Below, one piece after another: positions 11,701-23,300 of a DNA stretch of 64,000 nucleotides; positions within the stretch are counted from its first letter, which is position 1; the number at the start of each line of letters is the position of its first letter. Position numbers and translations under genes: made by a program. The notes under the pieces are model-generated. The model ran no database searches, had not been told where the DNA came from, and saw only the letters and a program-made list of their open reading frames with translations. The stretch is from Littorina saxatilis (taxonomy: Eukaryota; Mollusca; Gastropoda; Littorinimorpha; Littorinidae), in contig NC_090247.1 in the NCBI RefSeq assembly GCF_037325665.1, positions 19,589,844 through 19,653,843 of the forward strand. Reading direction: 5' to 3'.

Positions 11701-14154
11701 AACACCCCCGTGTGTACACGCAAGCACAAGACCAAGTGCGCACGAAAAAGATCCTGTAATCCATGTCAGAGTTCGGTGGGTTATAGAAACACGAAAATAC
11801 CCAGCATGCTTCCTCCGAAAACGGCGTATGGCGGGGTAAAAAACGGTCATACACGTAAAATTCCACTCGTGCAAAAAACACGAGTGTACGTGGGAGGTTC
11901 AGCCCATGAACGCAGAAGAAGAAGAAGAAGAATGAAACCCTGATGCCGTCAACAGAGTGGTTCAGGAGCCGGCAGTAGTAGGGTTTGACTACTGTACAAT
12001 TTCGTTCCTTCGGCCCCTCCAATAATTATTGGTACAAGGTTTTGCAAGACAGGGTCACTTCCACAACCCATACAAACCCAACAGAGTTATTTTCGGAATT
12101 CGTCTATTGGTATGTGCTTGTTTTATGACTGCAGGGCTGACTGTGAACACATTCAGAACGTGGTGAAGCCATTCGACTGGACGTTCAGCACACACTACAA
12201 AGGCACACTCTGTGGGAAGCCTGCAATGAAAGTAATGCTGCATTTGTTTTTGATCTTCAAATTTGATCATGGATCCTTATCACTTTTAACACAAAATCAG
12301 TCAGTGTCTGGGTGCAAGAACAATGTAAGTTTCTTAGAAAGAAGGTTCAAAGTTTTCCTCAACAAATTCAGAATATGTTGAGGAAAACTTTGAACCTTTT
12401 TTCTTGGAGACTAATATTTCCTGTTGCTGGTGTTAAAGTCTGTCACATCTGTAAGTTTATGTTTTGTTTTCAAAGTGAATGACTGTACTAGGGAGATGAT
12501 AAGCTGAATGCGATTTTGTTATTAAACCTGAGCCTGATGTTTGAGAAATTGGTATGTGATCATTTGTTTTATTGTGTCTGATTTTGTATTTTCAGGTGAC
12601 AGAAACATCCGAACACATTGACATTGAAAAGCTAAAGCAGCGTGAACGTATCTGTTTTTACGATGACATCGTGCTGTTTGAGGATGAACTGTCTGACAAT
12701 GGCTGCTCCATTCTAAGTGTCAAAATTGTGAGTTTCACTGACCGCTTTAATATTTAAATTACATTGGTACCTGGAATGTCAGGCTTTGTGGAGAGGACAC
12801 CTCCAAAAAAGAGACACCCTTTGTTACAGGTCTATTTGGCTATCACTGTATTCATGTAAGCTGAACAAAATAAACCTGTTGTATGCTGTAAGAGTAAGGG
12901 CACTGCAGTGTTCTTGCTTGTCTCAGAACATTGGTCAGTGTTTTTCTAACGGGGCTTTATAGGGTATAGCTTTCTCAAAGTGAGTACAGAAATATGAAAA
13001 TCTTACGGGTAAGAGGCTGATTTTGATGATATCCTGTAGCGTGAAGATAACCAGAGGGACACTAGTTTTGTGAGGGTTTGGTGTGGAGAAATGGTGGTGA
13101 CTATAAAGGGAGGTAAGAGAATACAAGCTTGAAGTGTGGGAGAGTGGATGTTGAATTTTAGGTTAAAGATGCTTCTCATGGTGGTTGTATCATCTCACTG
13201 GCAAAGATGGCCTGTGAGTTATTAGACCACCGAACATCAACGGACAATCAACGACAGTGTTCTTGAGAATTACAGAACACTGAGCGATGTTTTCCAACAT
13301 ATTTGACAGGTAATCACCCATAATACATCCAGATGATCAATAGAAAAATCAACTTGAAACTAACTCTTAATCCAAATCGCTTTTAACAAAATCCAAAGTT
13401 TCACACAAGAATGGGGCTACACTTGATTTGCATGTTACGGTTATTTTAAAAAGCCATGTTTCTTCATCTGACATTTTTGGTTGAAGAGTCATTTTGCGCT
13501 TGAAATCAGTTCTGCAATCGAGAGATACGACAGCTTCCATCAGCAAGAGTGTTGTGGTGTATTGTGTATAATGCTACGTTTTCCCAGCTTGTATGTATCT
13601 TGCAGAACTATTTGAGAGGGGGACGGGGGTGTCCTCACCCACTTCTTTTTAGTAAGACCAACACTGTGTTGTTTGCTTGCAGCGAGTGATGCCCACCAGT
13701 TTCTTCGTCCTGTTGCGCTTCTTCATGCGTGTGGACCAGGTGATGGTTCGTATCGCTGACACCAGGATTTACCACGAGGTGAGCTAGCCTAGTGGAAACA
13801 CGTCTCATTGGGTGGACTGGTCTGTGGAAAGCTTTGTCGTCATTGGAGTTGGACGATTAGGAAGGGGAAAAGTAAAAGGGAAGGGAAGAGAGAGAGATAG
13901 AGAGAGACTAACACTGATTTTATTGTATAGGCCAACAACCCATTCACAATCGTGGTGGAAATTTGATGTAATTAAAGAGAAAACCAGACAATTGAGAGAG
14001 AGAAGAGAGGGTGAGTGAGTGAGTGAGTGAAGAGCATGCTCAGGTTTCCAGATTGTGAGTGTGTGTGCGTGTGAGTGAGTGAGTGAGTGAAAGAGAGTGC
14101 TCAGGTTTCCAGATATGTGTTTGTGTGTTTGCACGCATGCAGGTGTGGGCGTGC

Positions 14155-14192
<38 letters not shown>

Positions 14193-15064
14193 ATACACCT
14201 ACACAATAGGGTGCAATGTGTGCATGACTACATGGAGTCTGTGGGTTGTTCCTTTCTAAGGTGGAAAAAGTTGAATACTGAACTTCAGTTTGCTCTTTTT
14301 GTGTGCAGACTTCATGGAATTACATCTTAAGGGAGTACACATGCAAGGATGAAACCACAGATAAGCTAAAGGTTTGCATTTTACCACAATTCTTTTATCA
14401 CTTAAACTTGCTTAAACCAGAGGTATCGGGGTAAGATAGTTCTGCTTTATTCTTTTTCTGGATATAGCTTTGTTGAAAAGTGAAAATTGCTCAAGTTACA
14501 TCTGAGTATGGTACAAGCCAAATGTAGCTTAAGCTTGGAGCAGCAATAATTACCTGTCAACGGATTGCACTGTGAGCAGCCTTGGATTCCTGGGGTTAAG
14601 TCAGACAAAGTGTGTGTTTTGGAGACATTAATTACAAATTCGCGCACATTTAAAAAAAATTTTTTTTTACATACAAGCTCATATAACTAAAAAGAAAACA
14701 CACCAGTAACCAGGTTAGGTAAGTTTAAATCAATATTTCGGCATGTAACTGCCTTCTTCGGGATGGTATGGAAAGAAGAAAGAAAGCTCATATAACATAT
14801 TGACATTAATGTGCATTATTTTATCAGATTTATGAGGATGCATTGATAACTACCAGTGATAGGTTTTGACAAATGATCACGCCATGTGCCCCCTTAATGC
14901 TTCATGATGTGGTGTTTTTGCAGGTTCCAGCCCACGTGTTAACAGATCCCAACGAAATCTCCAAGCACCTTCCAGTTAGGGTTGAACTGTATGAGAAACT
15001 GGTGTTTCCTGGCACAGAGTCTCTGGCTGCAGTGGAAAACACAGATAAGGAGGTTCCTCGGTGA
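8779..15064 (+). CDS. TIPRL: TIP41-like protein (TIPRL), complete, seven coding exons
   Basis: Exons 8779-8915, 10003-10182, 12135-12231, 12596-12727, 13683-13778, 14309-14371 and 14924-15064 all have GT-AG borders and keep frame, giving 281 aa (human about 272). Family landmarks in order: [87 protein letters not shown], and a C-terminal [14 protein letters not shown]41-family proteins bind PP2A-type phosphatase catalytic subunits and act in TOR and stress signalling in the cytosol. The start ATG at 8779 has a good context (GCCATGG); the N-terminus carries an unusual Q-rich stretch before FGPW. Intron 1 is filled by a MITE-derived minisatellite. The next gene faces it, so its 3' end lies in a convergent interval. 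Confidence 0.95.
9292..9841. repeat. Minisatellite grown inside a CAGTGG-type MITE (TIPRL intron 1)
   Basis: The left end CAGTGGGACTCCCCTTTTAA matches the CAGTGG MITE family seen at 15950, 27022 and 56063. The interior phrase (CTCCCTCCTTTTTAAGACC ... TTTGGACCCGCTTTAAATTC ... CAATTTAAGGCTCC) repeats about seven to eight times in two alternating lengths near 60-72 bp. Confidence 0.85.
9842..9997. repeat. 26-bp x 6 minisatellite abutting the TIPRL exon 2 acceptor
   Basis: Six exact-length 26-bp units, each GGGGTATTCCACTG plus TTCCAATAACTT; the last has one change. The final unit stops at 9997 and the acceptor AG is at 10001-10002. The units contain the right end (CCACTG) of the MITE at 9292. 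Confidence 0.95.
10183..10698. other. TIPRL intron 2, first part
   Basis: No gene. Two loosely similar phrases containing CCTTGTTTT(G/T) near 10435 and 10525 resemble the interior of the hAT-like repeat; no borders are visible. Confidence 0.4.
10699..11373. mobile_element. Non-autonomous TIR-like repeat with an internal 150-bp tandem duplication
   Basis: It begins GAGTCACTTGAG and ends AAAGTGACTCG. A 150-bp unit starting near TTCTCGGAAACTATC is present twice in tandem (10795-10944 and 10945-11094), nearly identical, and a third partial start lies near 11247. Each unit carries GACCTTTGACCTTTTTCAAGG and other AGGTCA-like half-sites. Confidence 0.75.
11561..11930 (+). mobile_element. SINE family A (tRNA-like head, GAA tail)
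   Basis: The head has an A-box-like GTAGCTCAGTCGGTAGCG and a B-box-like GAGTTCGTCC; the tail is (GAA)n. The target duplication AATGAAACCCT occurs at 11550-11560 and 11931-11941. The body matches the copies at 24088, 26539 and 50134. It lies in TIPRL intron 2. Confidence 0.9.
12058..12109 (-). mobile_element. Foldback MITE end fragment
   Basis: ACAACCCATACAAACCCAAC followed by AGAGTTATTTTCGGAATTCG matches the right end of the foldback element at 15512-15676. Confidence 0.7.
12342..12398. repeat. Palindrome in TIPRL intron 3
   Basis: 23-base perfect arms (12342-12364 and 12376-12398; AAGGTTCAAAGTTTTCC on the left) around an 11-base loop. Confidence 0.95.
14008..14190. repeat. (GTGA)n and (GT)n microsatellites
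   Basis: GTGA repeats at 14010-14030 and 14070-14090 sit beside a twice-used phrase GCTCAGGTTTCCAGAT, followed by GT repeats at 14159-14190. They lie in TIPRL intron 5. Confidence 0.9.
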
Positions 15065-15123
15065 TAGCTGCACAGACGTGTCTGCGTGTGGGATAGACTG
15101 TTGTATGCCTGTGTGTGTGATAA

Positions 15124-15181
15124 CATGTACATAAAAGGGACAGTGTTTCTGGCATGTACATAAAAGGGACAGTGTTTCTGG
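15124..15181. repeat. 29-bp tandem duplication in the TIPRL 3' region
   Basis: CATGTACATAAAAGGGACAG plus GTTTCTGG-type sequence is repeated exactly twice, 60 bases after the TIPRL stop. Confidence 0.95.
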
Positions 15182-15221
15182 CAGCACCGGCTTGTTACCT
15201 TTTTGTGCACTCATTCAAGTA

Positions 15222-15397
15222 CAGTGGTACCTGTGATGTGAAGCCCCACCTATGGGAGGACACCTCCCATTAAAGGACAGCTTCAGTTGTCCCATAGTCT
15301 ATTATCTTGACCAAAATCTACCTGTCATGACAGGCCACCTGCAATGTGAGGACACTTGGCAGGTCCCAAGACTGTCCTTTCCTCACAGGTACCACTG
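15222..15397. mobile_element. MITE, CAGTGGTACC termini, TA target
   Basis: TA|CAGTGGTACCTGTGA at the left and CACAGGTACCACTG|TA at the right. The interior contains GGACA(C/G) phrases. The CAGTG ends and TA target are typical of the Tc1/mariner-pogo group. A related copy is at 23901-24065. Confidence 0.8.
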
Positions 15398-15511
15398 TAG
15401 TGTCCTTGTCGTCAAAGCAAGCCGTAAGACTGAGAGCAATCTGTGAGGATTAGCCAACAGAAACACAACATTGTTCACTGGATAGCCTCAAGAATGTATG
15501 ATTGGGTTGAA

Positions 15512-15676
15512 ACAGACGATTTTCTGAAATAACTCCGTCGGGTTGTGGAAGAGTGAATACCCTTGCCAATCGCTAGTGATTGGCCCTTCCAATGTTTGTC
15601 AGAGGTTTTGGCAAGGGTATTCACTCTTCCACAAACCATACAAACCTGACAGAGTTATTTTTAGAATTCGTCTATT
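15512..15676. mobile_element. Foldback MITE, best complete copy
   Basis: The outer arms AACAGACGATTTTCTGAAAT and its near reverse complement (ending GAATTCGTCTATT) enclose inner arms AGAGTGAATACCCTTGCC and GGCAAGGGTATTCACTCT. Related fragments lie at 5.73, 12.06, 16.55, 36.9 and 37.88-39.14 kb. Confidence 0.85.
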
Positions 15677-15949
15677 GTTCAGCCATGTGGTTTTTTATTT
15701 TCATGACTGAAAAATTTGCAGAATGCATGCACAGTGCGTTTAATGAAACCAGAGCTAGGATCAATATGGCTGAGTTTCGCTAAGCTTTTCATGTGGTACC
15801 ACCCTCCTGATAACTTCCCTCAGCCAAGCACAGTGACCCTGAGTAACAGTTTCGGGCCAGCGTATGATGTATGAACAAAAGCAGATTAAGAAATGTGGGC
15901 ATGAAAGGGCATGACTGTTGTGGACGGGCAGTGTTCCCTTTTCGAGATA

Positions 15950-16360
15950 CAGTGGAACCCCCCCTTTTAAGACATCCAAAAATCTGAGAAAATATGGTCT
16001 TTAAAAAGAGGGAGTTTTAAAATGGGGGTAATTTTACAGAGGTTAAGAACAGAAAGTCTGAGAAAACAAGGTCTTAAATTAAAAAAGGAGGGAGTCTGAA
16101 ATTGGGGGGTCTTAACACTTTCTACCCCACCTATGTTGACCAAGTTTTGTTTGGCCGAGACCAGCTGTGCTGCAGCAGGTCACTCAGAATTGTAGTAACT
16201 GTGTAGAAACTGTGTATCAACACGCTGGAATGCAGGCGTTAGATGGATGTTACAGTAAGCGACTGAAGCTAACAGTCTGAGCGGATATATCCTTACCTGG
16301 TCAGATAGAGCCATATGAGTGGGTCTGGGAGAAAATGAGTTAAAAGGGGCGGTTTCACTG
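15950..16360. mobile_element. CAGTGGAACC MITE (pogo-like) with a nested insertion
   Basis: TA|CAGTGGAACCCCCCCTTTTA at the left and GGGGCGGTTTCACTG|TA at the right. Interior text (CTTAAA, GAGGGAGT) matches the family at 27022 and 56063. A TTAA-flanked element sits inside it. Confidence 0.8.
16116..16339. mobile_element. TTAA-flanked MITE (piggyBac-like) inside the CAGTGG MITE
   Basis: TTAA at 16112-16115 and 16340-16343 bracket 224 bases starting CACTTTCTACCCC and ending GGGAGAAAATGAG. Joining the outside text restores the host MITE phrase. TTAA targeting is the piggyBac hallmark; the inverted ends are imperfect. Confidence 0.6.
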
Positions 16361-16545
16361 TACATCCCCGGTTTTTGTGTGTGTCTGTTGTAAGAGCGAG
16401 TCCTAGCATGCTGGGATATGTAACGAAACAACGTGACAGTGTTTAGCGTTGACACTGCTGAGTGTGCCATTCAGGCGAGTGGCATAACGACAGGGATTCC
16501 CTTCCCAGCAACACTGCCGTTCCCCACCTCTCTTGTAAACAACAG

Positions 16546-16600
16546 ACGAAGTGTGGAAATAACTCTATCGGGTTTGTATGGGTTGTGGACATTCAGAATA
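16546..16600. mobile_element. Foldback MITE end fragment
   Basis: GAAATAACTCTATCGGGTTT and GTATGGGTTGTGGA match the left end of the foldback family. Confidence 0.65.
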
Positions 16601-16657
16601 AAAAAAACAAGAATTGTAGGTTATTGGAAAGTTTAATTTCTGACAAAACAAAACGTT

Positions 16658-19600
16658 ATGTATTGATTGGAGATTGGATTTCCCTTCTTTGAGTCATGTG
16701 ACGTCAGAGGCCTACAAAACTTTATAATTGGGCGTTTCAGGTTGACCGAAACTTTAAAGGAACTACAAAACACACGTCATGTGTTTGATTGCATGTGTGT
16801 GTGCTGTTCAATGTCAAAACAACAACAAAGTCAGTACATGACGTGTGTTTTGTAGTTCCTTTGAAGTTTCGGTCAACCTGAAACGCCCAAATATGAAGCT
16901 TATGTGTTTGATTGCATGTGTGTGTGCCCGGGCTCGTTCAATCGTCAAAACAACAACAAAGTCATAGTACCTGAAAGGAATTCGATCGATACATAAATGT
17001 TATTTGCGTTTTTGACCAAAATATGACATTTTACACAGATCTCGACAGTCATTGTTCACCTCGACGTCTCGATCTGTGTAAAATGACATATTTTGGTCAA
17101 ACACGCAAATAACGTATAACAGTTACAATACGTCACCCAGTGGTCTTTTAAGTAGGCAGACGGACAAACACATATGATACACATGATGATGCCAACATCT
17201 TGCAAGCGAGTTTCATCGACGATTTTGAGATAAGTTCGTTATTTGTATCATACTTGTTTGTCTGTATGGTTACTTTAAAGATCACCGAGTCGACATACTG
17301 TAAATGTAACGTTGTGTTTTGTCAATAATTAAATGTTACAATAATCTACAATTCTTTTAACAAGAAATGTTTTTACAGTGGTATCAAACTTTGTGAAGAG
17401 TGAAGAGCAGAGAAATGATCACCTGACACATTTCTATGCATGTGAAAGCAATGCCTGCAAATTGTACACATGCACAATCATTCGACTGGTAATTTTTGTT
17501 TAAGTTGAAGCATAATTAAACTGCTTCATTACGTATTTTAGAACTTAAACTAGCTTTTAATCAGTTCATTTTATATCAGTATTTTCAGACTGTTTATTTC
17601 AGTTTGTGTATTAACATGATCAGCCATACTGTTAGCTGCCACCTATGTTGCTTTTCACATTATTTGATCAGCAACTAAGTGCAGGTCTCCCATTTTTGAT
17701 TCTTTTGTTTTGCAATTTGGGATATGAAGATAAAGATCTGTTTCACATCCAAGCAAAAATATAAGGTATTGACTTTATTCAAATATGTCATGTGTTGATA
17801 TGATGTTTGGGCGTTGTTTAGAAGTACATTGTACACTTTTCCTTTATTTTCAAATGTTTTGCTATTTAGTGCAATGTACAGTGATTGTACAGATAGTTAA
17901 ATTATTTTATTGGATTAGAATGTTGTTGCATTTGTCAGAGTAGATTGCGTGAATTGAAATTGCCAATGTAAGTGTTTGTCTCTTCTACTTGAACAGCTTG
18001 ATTCAACATGGTCAAACTGCATACTAAAGCAATGACAGCATAGTTTTAAATTAGGTATTTGCTGATGTGTTTTATGCAATGTCAGTTGAATATATGCAAT
18101 GGTAAATTACTGTGTACTGCTGTACGATATGAGTGAGAGTGTGCATGCGCATGCATGTGTGTGTGTGCAAACAAATGTGGCGTGCGCCCACATATATGTG
18201 AGTGTATTCCTTTCAGTGTATTGACATAAAATGTTACACATGTACACTGTGGGGAAAAGAGAATGGCGAGATTGCGTGATTTATTTGCGGAAAATGAATC
18301 ACGCACTCAACTATTTGTGGGACTACAAGGCGCTTCTCTGTACAAGGCATACACCCAACTTTTCAGTCCAGAACAATGCACACAATGGTACATTCATTAC
18401 TGTAAAATTAAAAACAAACACAAAATGAAACATTTTCAGGCACATGAAGACTTATTAATTTGGCAACTTTATTCAGCAGTAGACACTATTTCATAGCGGT
18501 CAATTCTTGATCAATACTGCTTACACAAGAACAGAAACTTAAACCAATACTTTACACAGGACACTCTGTACACTGAAATGAGTAGGAATATGTCATCATG
18601 TGGCTGACAAGGATGGGAAACGTATCTGTACACATCTTGCTACATCTCATTACAGCACATGAACTTTCACACAAACACAGAAAGATAAAATAAAACATTT
18701 TATGTTGCAGGTGGAAAACATGGGATCAGAAAAAAAAGAAATGTGGTTGATTCTAACGAATAAAAACACGAATCAAATAGGATATTTAGTTATGCTTTAA
18801 TGTCAGAATCAAAACTTTAATCACACTGTCAATAATAAGCAGTACTTACTGAGCTTGTATTTTAGACACTCTTGCTTAATTTGACATGTGTAATGGGGAC
18901 TGTTCGCATAGTCTAAAACTTGCTTGATAAAAATAAAATGAAAACTTGTTGATTTTTTCCATGGATACATGTACGTGTATCTATATCCTTGCATAAACCC
19001 AATTATTTTCTGATTGAGTTCATGTTAGCAATCACTTCATGTTTCCACAGTAATTTTATCACAGACTTTGTCACGATTTGCACATTGCTTCAATTTTAAA
19101 AGACACATTGAAATGCTCTCAAAATATGGCCAAGTACAGTTTAATGTCAGCTCCTTGCTCTCACAAACGAATGAGAATATAATACTGATTGTAGTTGTGA
19201 ATATTTTACTATACTACAGTGCATGAGAGGTTTCTTGGAGAATATCTTTCTAAAAAATTTCTAAAATCAATCTTCTTCCTCCCCTTGCCTTTCATCTTGC
19301 AACAAGACAAAACAAAAATGCACAAGAAAATGAGTACAAAGGGATATTCACATTATACGTTATTTGCGTGTTTGACCAAAATATGACATTTTACACAGAT
19401 CGAGACAGTCATTGTTCTCCGATGAACAATGACTGTCGAGATCTGTGTAAAATGTCATATTTTGGTCAAACACGCAAATAACATTTATGTATCGATCGAA
19501 TTCCTTTCAGGTACTATGACTTTGTTGTTGTTTTGACGATTGAACGAGCCCGGGCACACAAACATGCAATCAAACACATAAGCTTCATATTTGGGCGTTT

Positions 19601-19823
19601 CAGGTTGACCGAAACTTCAAAGAAACTACAAAACACACGTCGTGTACTGACTTTGTTGTTGTTTTGACATTGAACAGCACACACACATGCAATCAAACAC
19701 ATGACGTGTGTTTTGTAGTTCCTTTAAAGTTTCGGTCAACCTGAAACGCCCAATTATAAAGTTTTGTAGGCCTCTGAAGTCACATGACTCAAAGAAGGGA
19801 AATCCAATCTCCAATCGATACAT
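16658..19823. mobile_element. 3.2-kb element with about 465-bp terminal inverted repeats
   Basis: The left arm 16658-17119 and right arm 19353-19823 are near-identical reverse complements, with termini ATGTAT(T/C)GATTGGAGAT. Each arm also folds on itself into two hairpins: one around GACCGAAACTTTAAAGGAAC, and one around TTGACCAAAATATGACATTT with its near complement. The 2.2-kb interior (17120-19352) is AT-rich and shows no recognisable transposase or host gene. No target duplication was identified, so the superfamily is not assigned (a Mutator-like or foldback element is possible). It lies between the convergent TIPRL and 383-aa genes. Confidence 0.85.
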
Positions 19824-20302
19824 TGGGTTTTAATGTAGCATGGAGCAAGAGTATCCAAACTTCTCAGGTCTAATATGTATGTACACACATAAAAAGAAGT
19901 ACAAATAACTCTGATCCACACTCGGATGTTACAGGTCGATAACTTACAATACAGATTGTTTTTTTCAAGATAAAATATTACTCCTACATTTTGGCCTGGC
20001 AAATGGCAAGTTCTTTTTAAACTCATTTTTTATGCTACAGGATAAGTTCTTGGTCAAACAAGCTACATTTTAAATGTGTGGATCATACTAAGATAACTGA
20101 TGTAATGAGTCTTTTTCAAAGCGATAGTATACTTCAACAAGACCATGAAGCTACCTTTAAGATTTCACAATATTTGACATTGACCAAACAGGACATCAGA
20201 TGACAACTCCAGGCTGGGCACTAGCAGTCAACCTCGCTAACACAAAACGGAAGATCGAGTTTCTGTTTGTGAACCCCGCTACCAGCGGTGCGAATGCCGA
20301 CT
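19824..20302 (-). other. Presumed 3' UTR of the 383-aa gene
   Basis: Non-coding sequence downstream of the minus-strand stop at 20303. TTTAAT at about 19830-19835 reads ATTAAA on the minus strand and could be a polyadenylation signal; this is weak evidence. Confidence 0.3.
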
Positions 20303-23300
20303 CTACTTGCGCATCCATGGAAGTTTGACAATCTTCTCTCCGTCGGGCCAATCGTAGCGCGTCTGGTATTCCGTGAAGCTAGGGTCGTAGCGCGCTTTCC
20401 CCAGGGGGCGGCCATGAATGTTCATGTTGGGGCGGGGGTTGATGAGGAAGTCGTTGGTCTTGCAGTCGCTCTTGGGCGCACCGTAGCGCTGCATGTACTC
20501 CGTGCGGCCGGGGAAGGTGGTGTTGATCCCGGCCTGCTCCTGCACAGTCATGGTGCGCTGGCCGCGGGCCGTGGTGGACATCATCTCCTGGCTCTTCTCG
20601 CCGGGGCGGCTGGCCAGCGTGGCGTTCATGCCATTGAGGAAGCGAACGTTGTCGACATGTTCGCTGTAGCCGGGGGCGCCGCCAGCCCGAGTGCCGGGCG
20701 CTGTGAAGGAGTTGCTGCGAGGGTACAGGCTGTCGATGGTGCGGTAACCTGCAAGGTACAGGGCAGCTTGTTCACACACAAGTCACTATAATGTCTTACT
20801 TACTGCCTGTCATGCCGGTTGGTATGTAGGGCAGCAACCATAATGTCTTACTTACTGCCTGTCATGCCGGTTGGTATGTAGGGCAGCAACCATAATGTCT
20901 TACTTACTGCCTGTCATGCCGGTTGGTATGTAGGGCAGCAACCATAATGTCTTACTTACTGCCTGTCATGCCGGTTGGTATGTAGGGCAGCAACCATAAT
21001 GTCTTACTTACTGCCTGTCATGCCGGTTGGTATGTAGGGCAGCAACCATAATGTCTTTTGCCTTGTGTATTGTTGTCACTATTAACAGCTATTGTGTTTT
21101 CAGCGTAGCAATAGGGCCCGATATTTAGACGAGACAAGTATAATGCCGACGAGTCGAAGACGAGTCGCATTATACTTGTTCGAGTCTAAATATCGGACCC
21201 TATTGCTACGCTGAAAACACAATAGCGTTTATATAGCTATTCTGACATTAAATTCTGTGTTAGAATCATGTTTTTGTCAGCGACAAGTACCAGAATGGTC
21301 CATGTCGTTGATTGCAGACGACGGTTCCCTTTCCGCATGAAGCCACGGAAATAACCGAACATTGAAAAACCCACGGACATGTATTACGGAGAAAACTCGA
21401 GATAACCGGATGCTTAGCATTACGTCAATATGTTAGGAATCATATGACGTCATGACGTATCATGCTTGCCTACGTAGATTGTATGTTCGAAAGTCTGACT
21501 TCTGTTGGGAATTCGCGTGGTGAAGACAGCGGTAAATCTGTAGATGATAAGAGAACAAGGATTGTCTCAGAAGAAACGACGAAATGTTTCAGACCGGTAA
21601 CTTCATTTCAACATTGCACTATACAATGGACGTTCTATGTGACAGGAGAGTTTGCTGATTTTGTGTTAAACATTGGAGAGATCATCTGCTAGAATCCGAG
21701 ATAGGTCGCTTCAGATTGCAGCTTCTGGAAATTTGCAAGGTTTGTTGCCTGTTAAAGAACTGGATTTTACACGTAATGTAGGGCCTATGTCATGTACAGT
21801 AAGCAACAACAAAAACACACACAAAGCAAATGGCATCGTCTGTCGACTAGTCACAGAGTGACAGAAACAAACCTGGCGAGGTATGCGTGTACTTTATACA
21901 CGTGGAAGAAACCGGAACCACGCGTCTTTGTTATTGCCGATATCGTTTGGATATCGGCAAAAATGGCCAACTTTTGTATCGTTATGCTTTGATGATCGGA
22001 AAAGGGATGTGTGAGACCATCCAATCACAGCCCCCGAATTCCCCCACGTGTCCATCAGAATAGCTATATAATGTCTTAGTTACTGCCTGTCATGCCGGTT
22101 GGTATGTAGGGCAGCAACCATAATGTCTTTTGCCTTGTGTGTTGTTGTCACTATAATGTCTTACTTACTGCCTGTCATGCTGGTTGGTATGTAGGGCAGC
22201 AACCATAATGTCTTACTTACTGCCTGTCATGCCGGTTGGTATGTAGGGCAGCAACCATAATGTCTTACTTACTGCCTGTCATGCCGGTTGGTATGTAGGG
22301 CAGCAACCATAATGTCTTACTTACTGCCTGTCATGCCGGTTGGTATGTAGGGCAGCAACCATAATGTCTTACTTACTGCCTGTCATGCCGGTTGGTATGT
22401 AGGGCAGCAACCATAATGTCTTACTTACTGCCTGTCATGCCGGTTGGTATGTAGGGCAGCAACCATAATGTCTTACTGCCTGTCATGCCGGTTGGTATGT
22501 AGGGCAGCAACCATAATGTCTTACTTACTGCCTGTCATGCCGGTTGGTATGTAGGGTAGCAACCATAATGTCTTACTGCCTGTCATGCCGGTTGGTATGT
22601 AGGGCAGCAACCATAATGTCTTACTTACTGCCTGTCATGCCGGTTGGTATGTAGGGCAGCAACCATAATGTCTTACTGCCTGTCATGCCGGTTGGTATGT
22701 AGGGCAGCAACCATAATGTCTTACTTACTGCCTGTCATGCCGGTTGGTATGTAGGGCAGCAACCATAATGTCTTTTGCCTTGTGTATTGTTGTCACTATA
22801 ATGTCTAAGATATGTCGAAGACATTAATTATAGTCACAAATTAACAATACACAAGGCATGCGCATGATAAAGATCCCAAGATCACAGCGAAAGTCTCAGG
22901 GCTTGGAAACATGAATACCCACATACAGAAAAAAAAATGGGTAGCGCAGTACTGTAGTGTATGGCATCTCGATTTTCCCAGTGAGAAAGCAACCGGGATT
23001 TCTATGAGTGTAACCTCACAGGATAATATTGTGATACCCAATACCAATACCAGTAGTAAAGGTGCGTTTGTTCCAGAAATAAAGATCAACACTGTAAACT
23101 ATGAACAGATTCAAATTACTGTCTGCTGACAGTTAAATAACGGTGACAAAAACACGTTTTTTGTGTACGCCACAAGCATGCCAAATGTAAACACACACTT
23201 TGCAAGTGTACTTCTGTGTTCAGGCACAACAAAGACTCGGGTTACTGTATGGTATGCTTGTCTGAAGTAGGTTCACTGATAGTTACTAAGAATTGTGAAA

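Noticed and set aside
11579-12022. 147-codon minus-strand open frame
   Set aside because: It falls across a SINE and its flank; the same SINE gives similar frames at 24 kb.
18263-18496. Plus-strand open frame (MARLRDLFAENESRTQ...) inside the long-TIR element
   Set aside because: Only about 77 codons, no recognisable domain and no splice partners seen; not enough to call a transposase or a host gene.
20795-22770. CRISPR-like array or centromeric satellite
   Set aside because: Head-to-tail 52-bp units without spacers, confined to one intron; an ordinary minisatellite.
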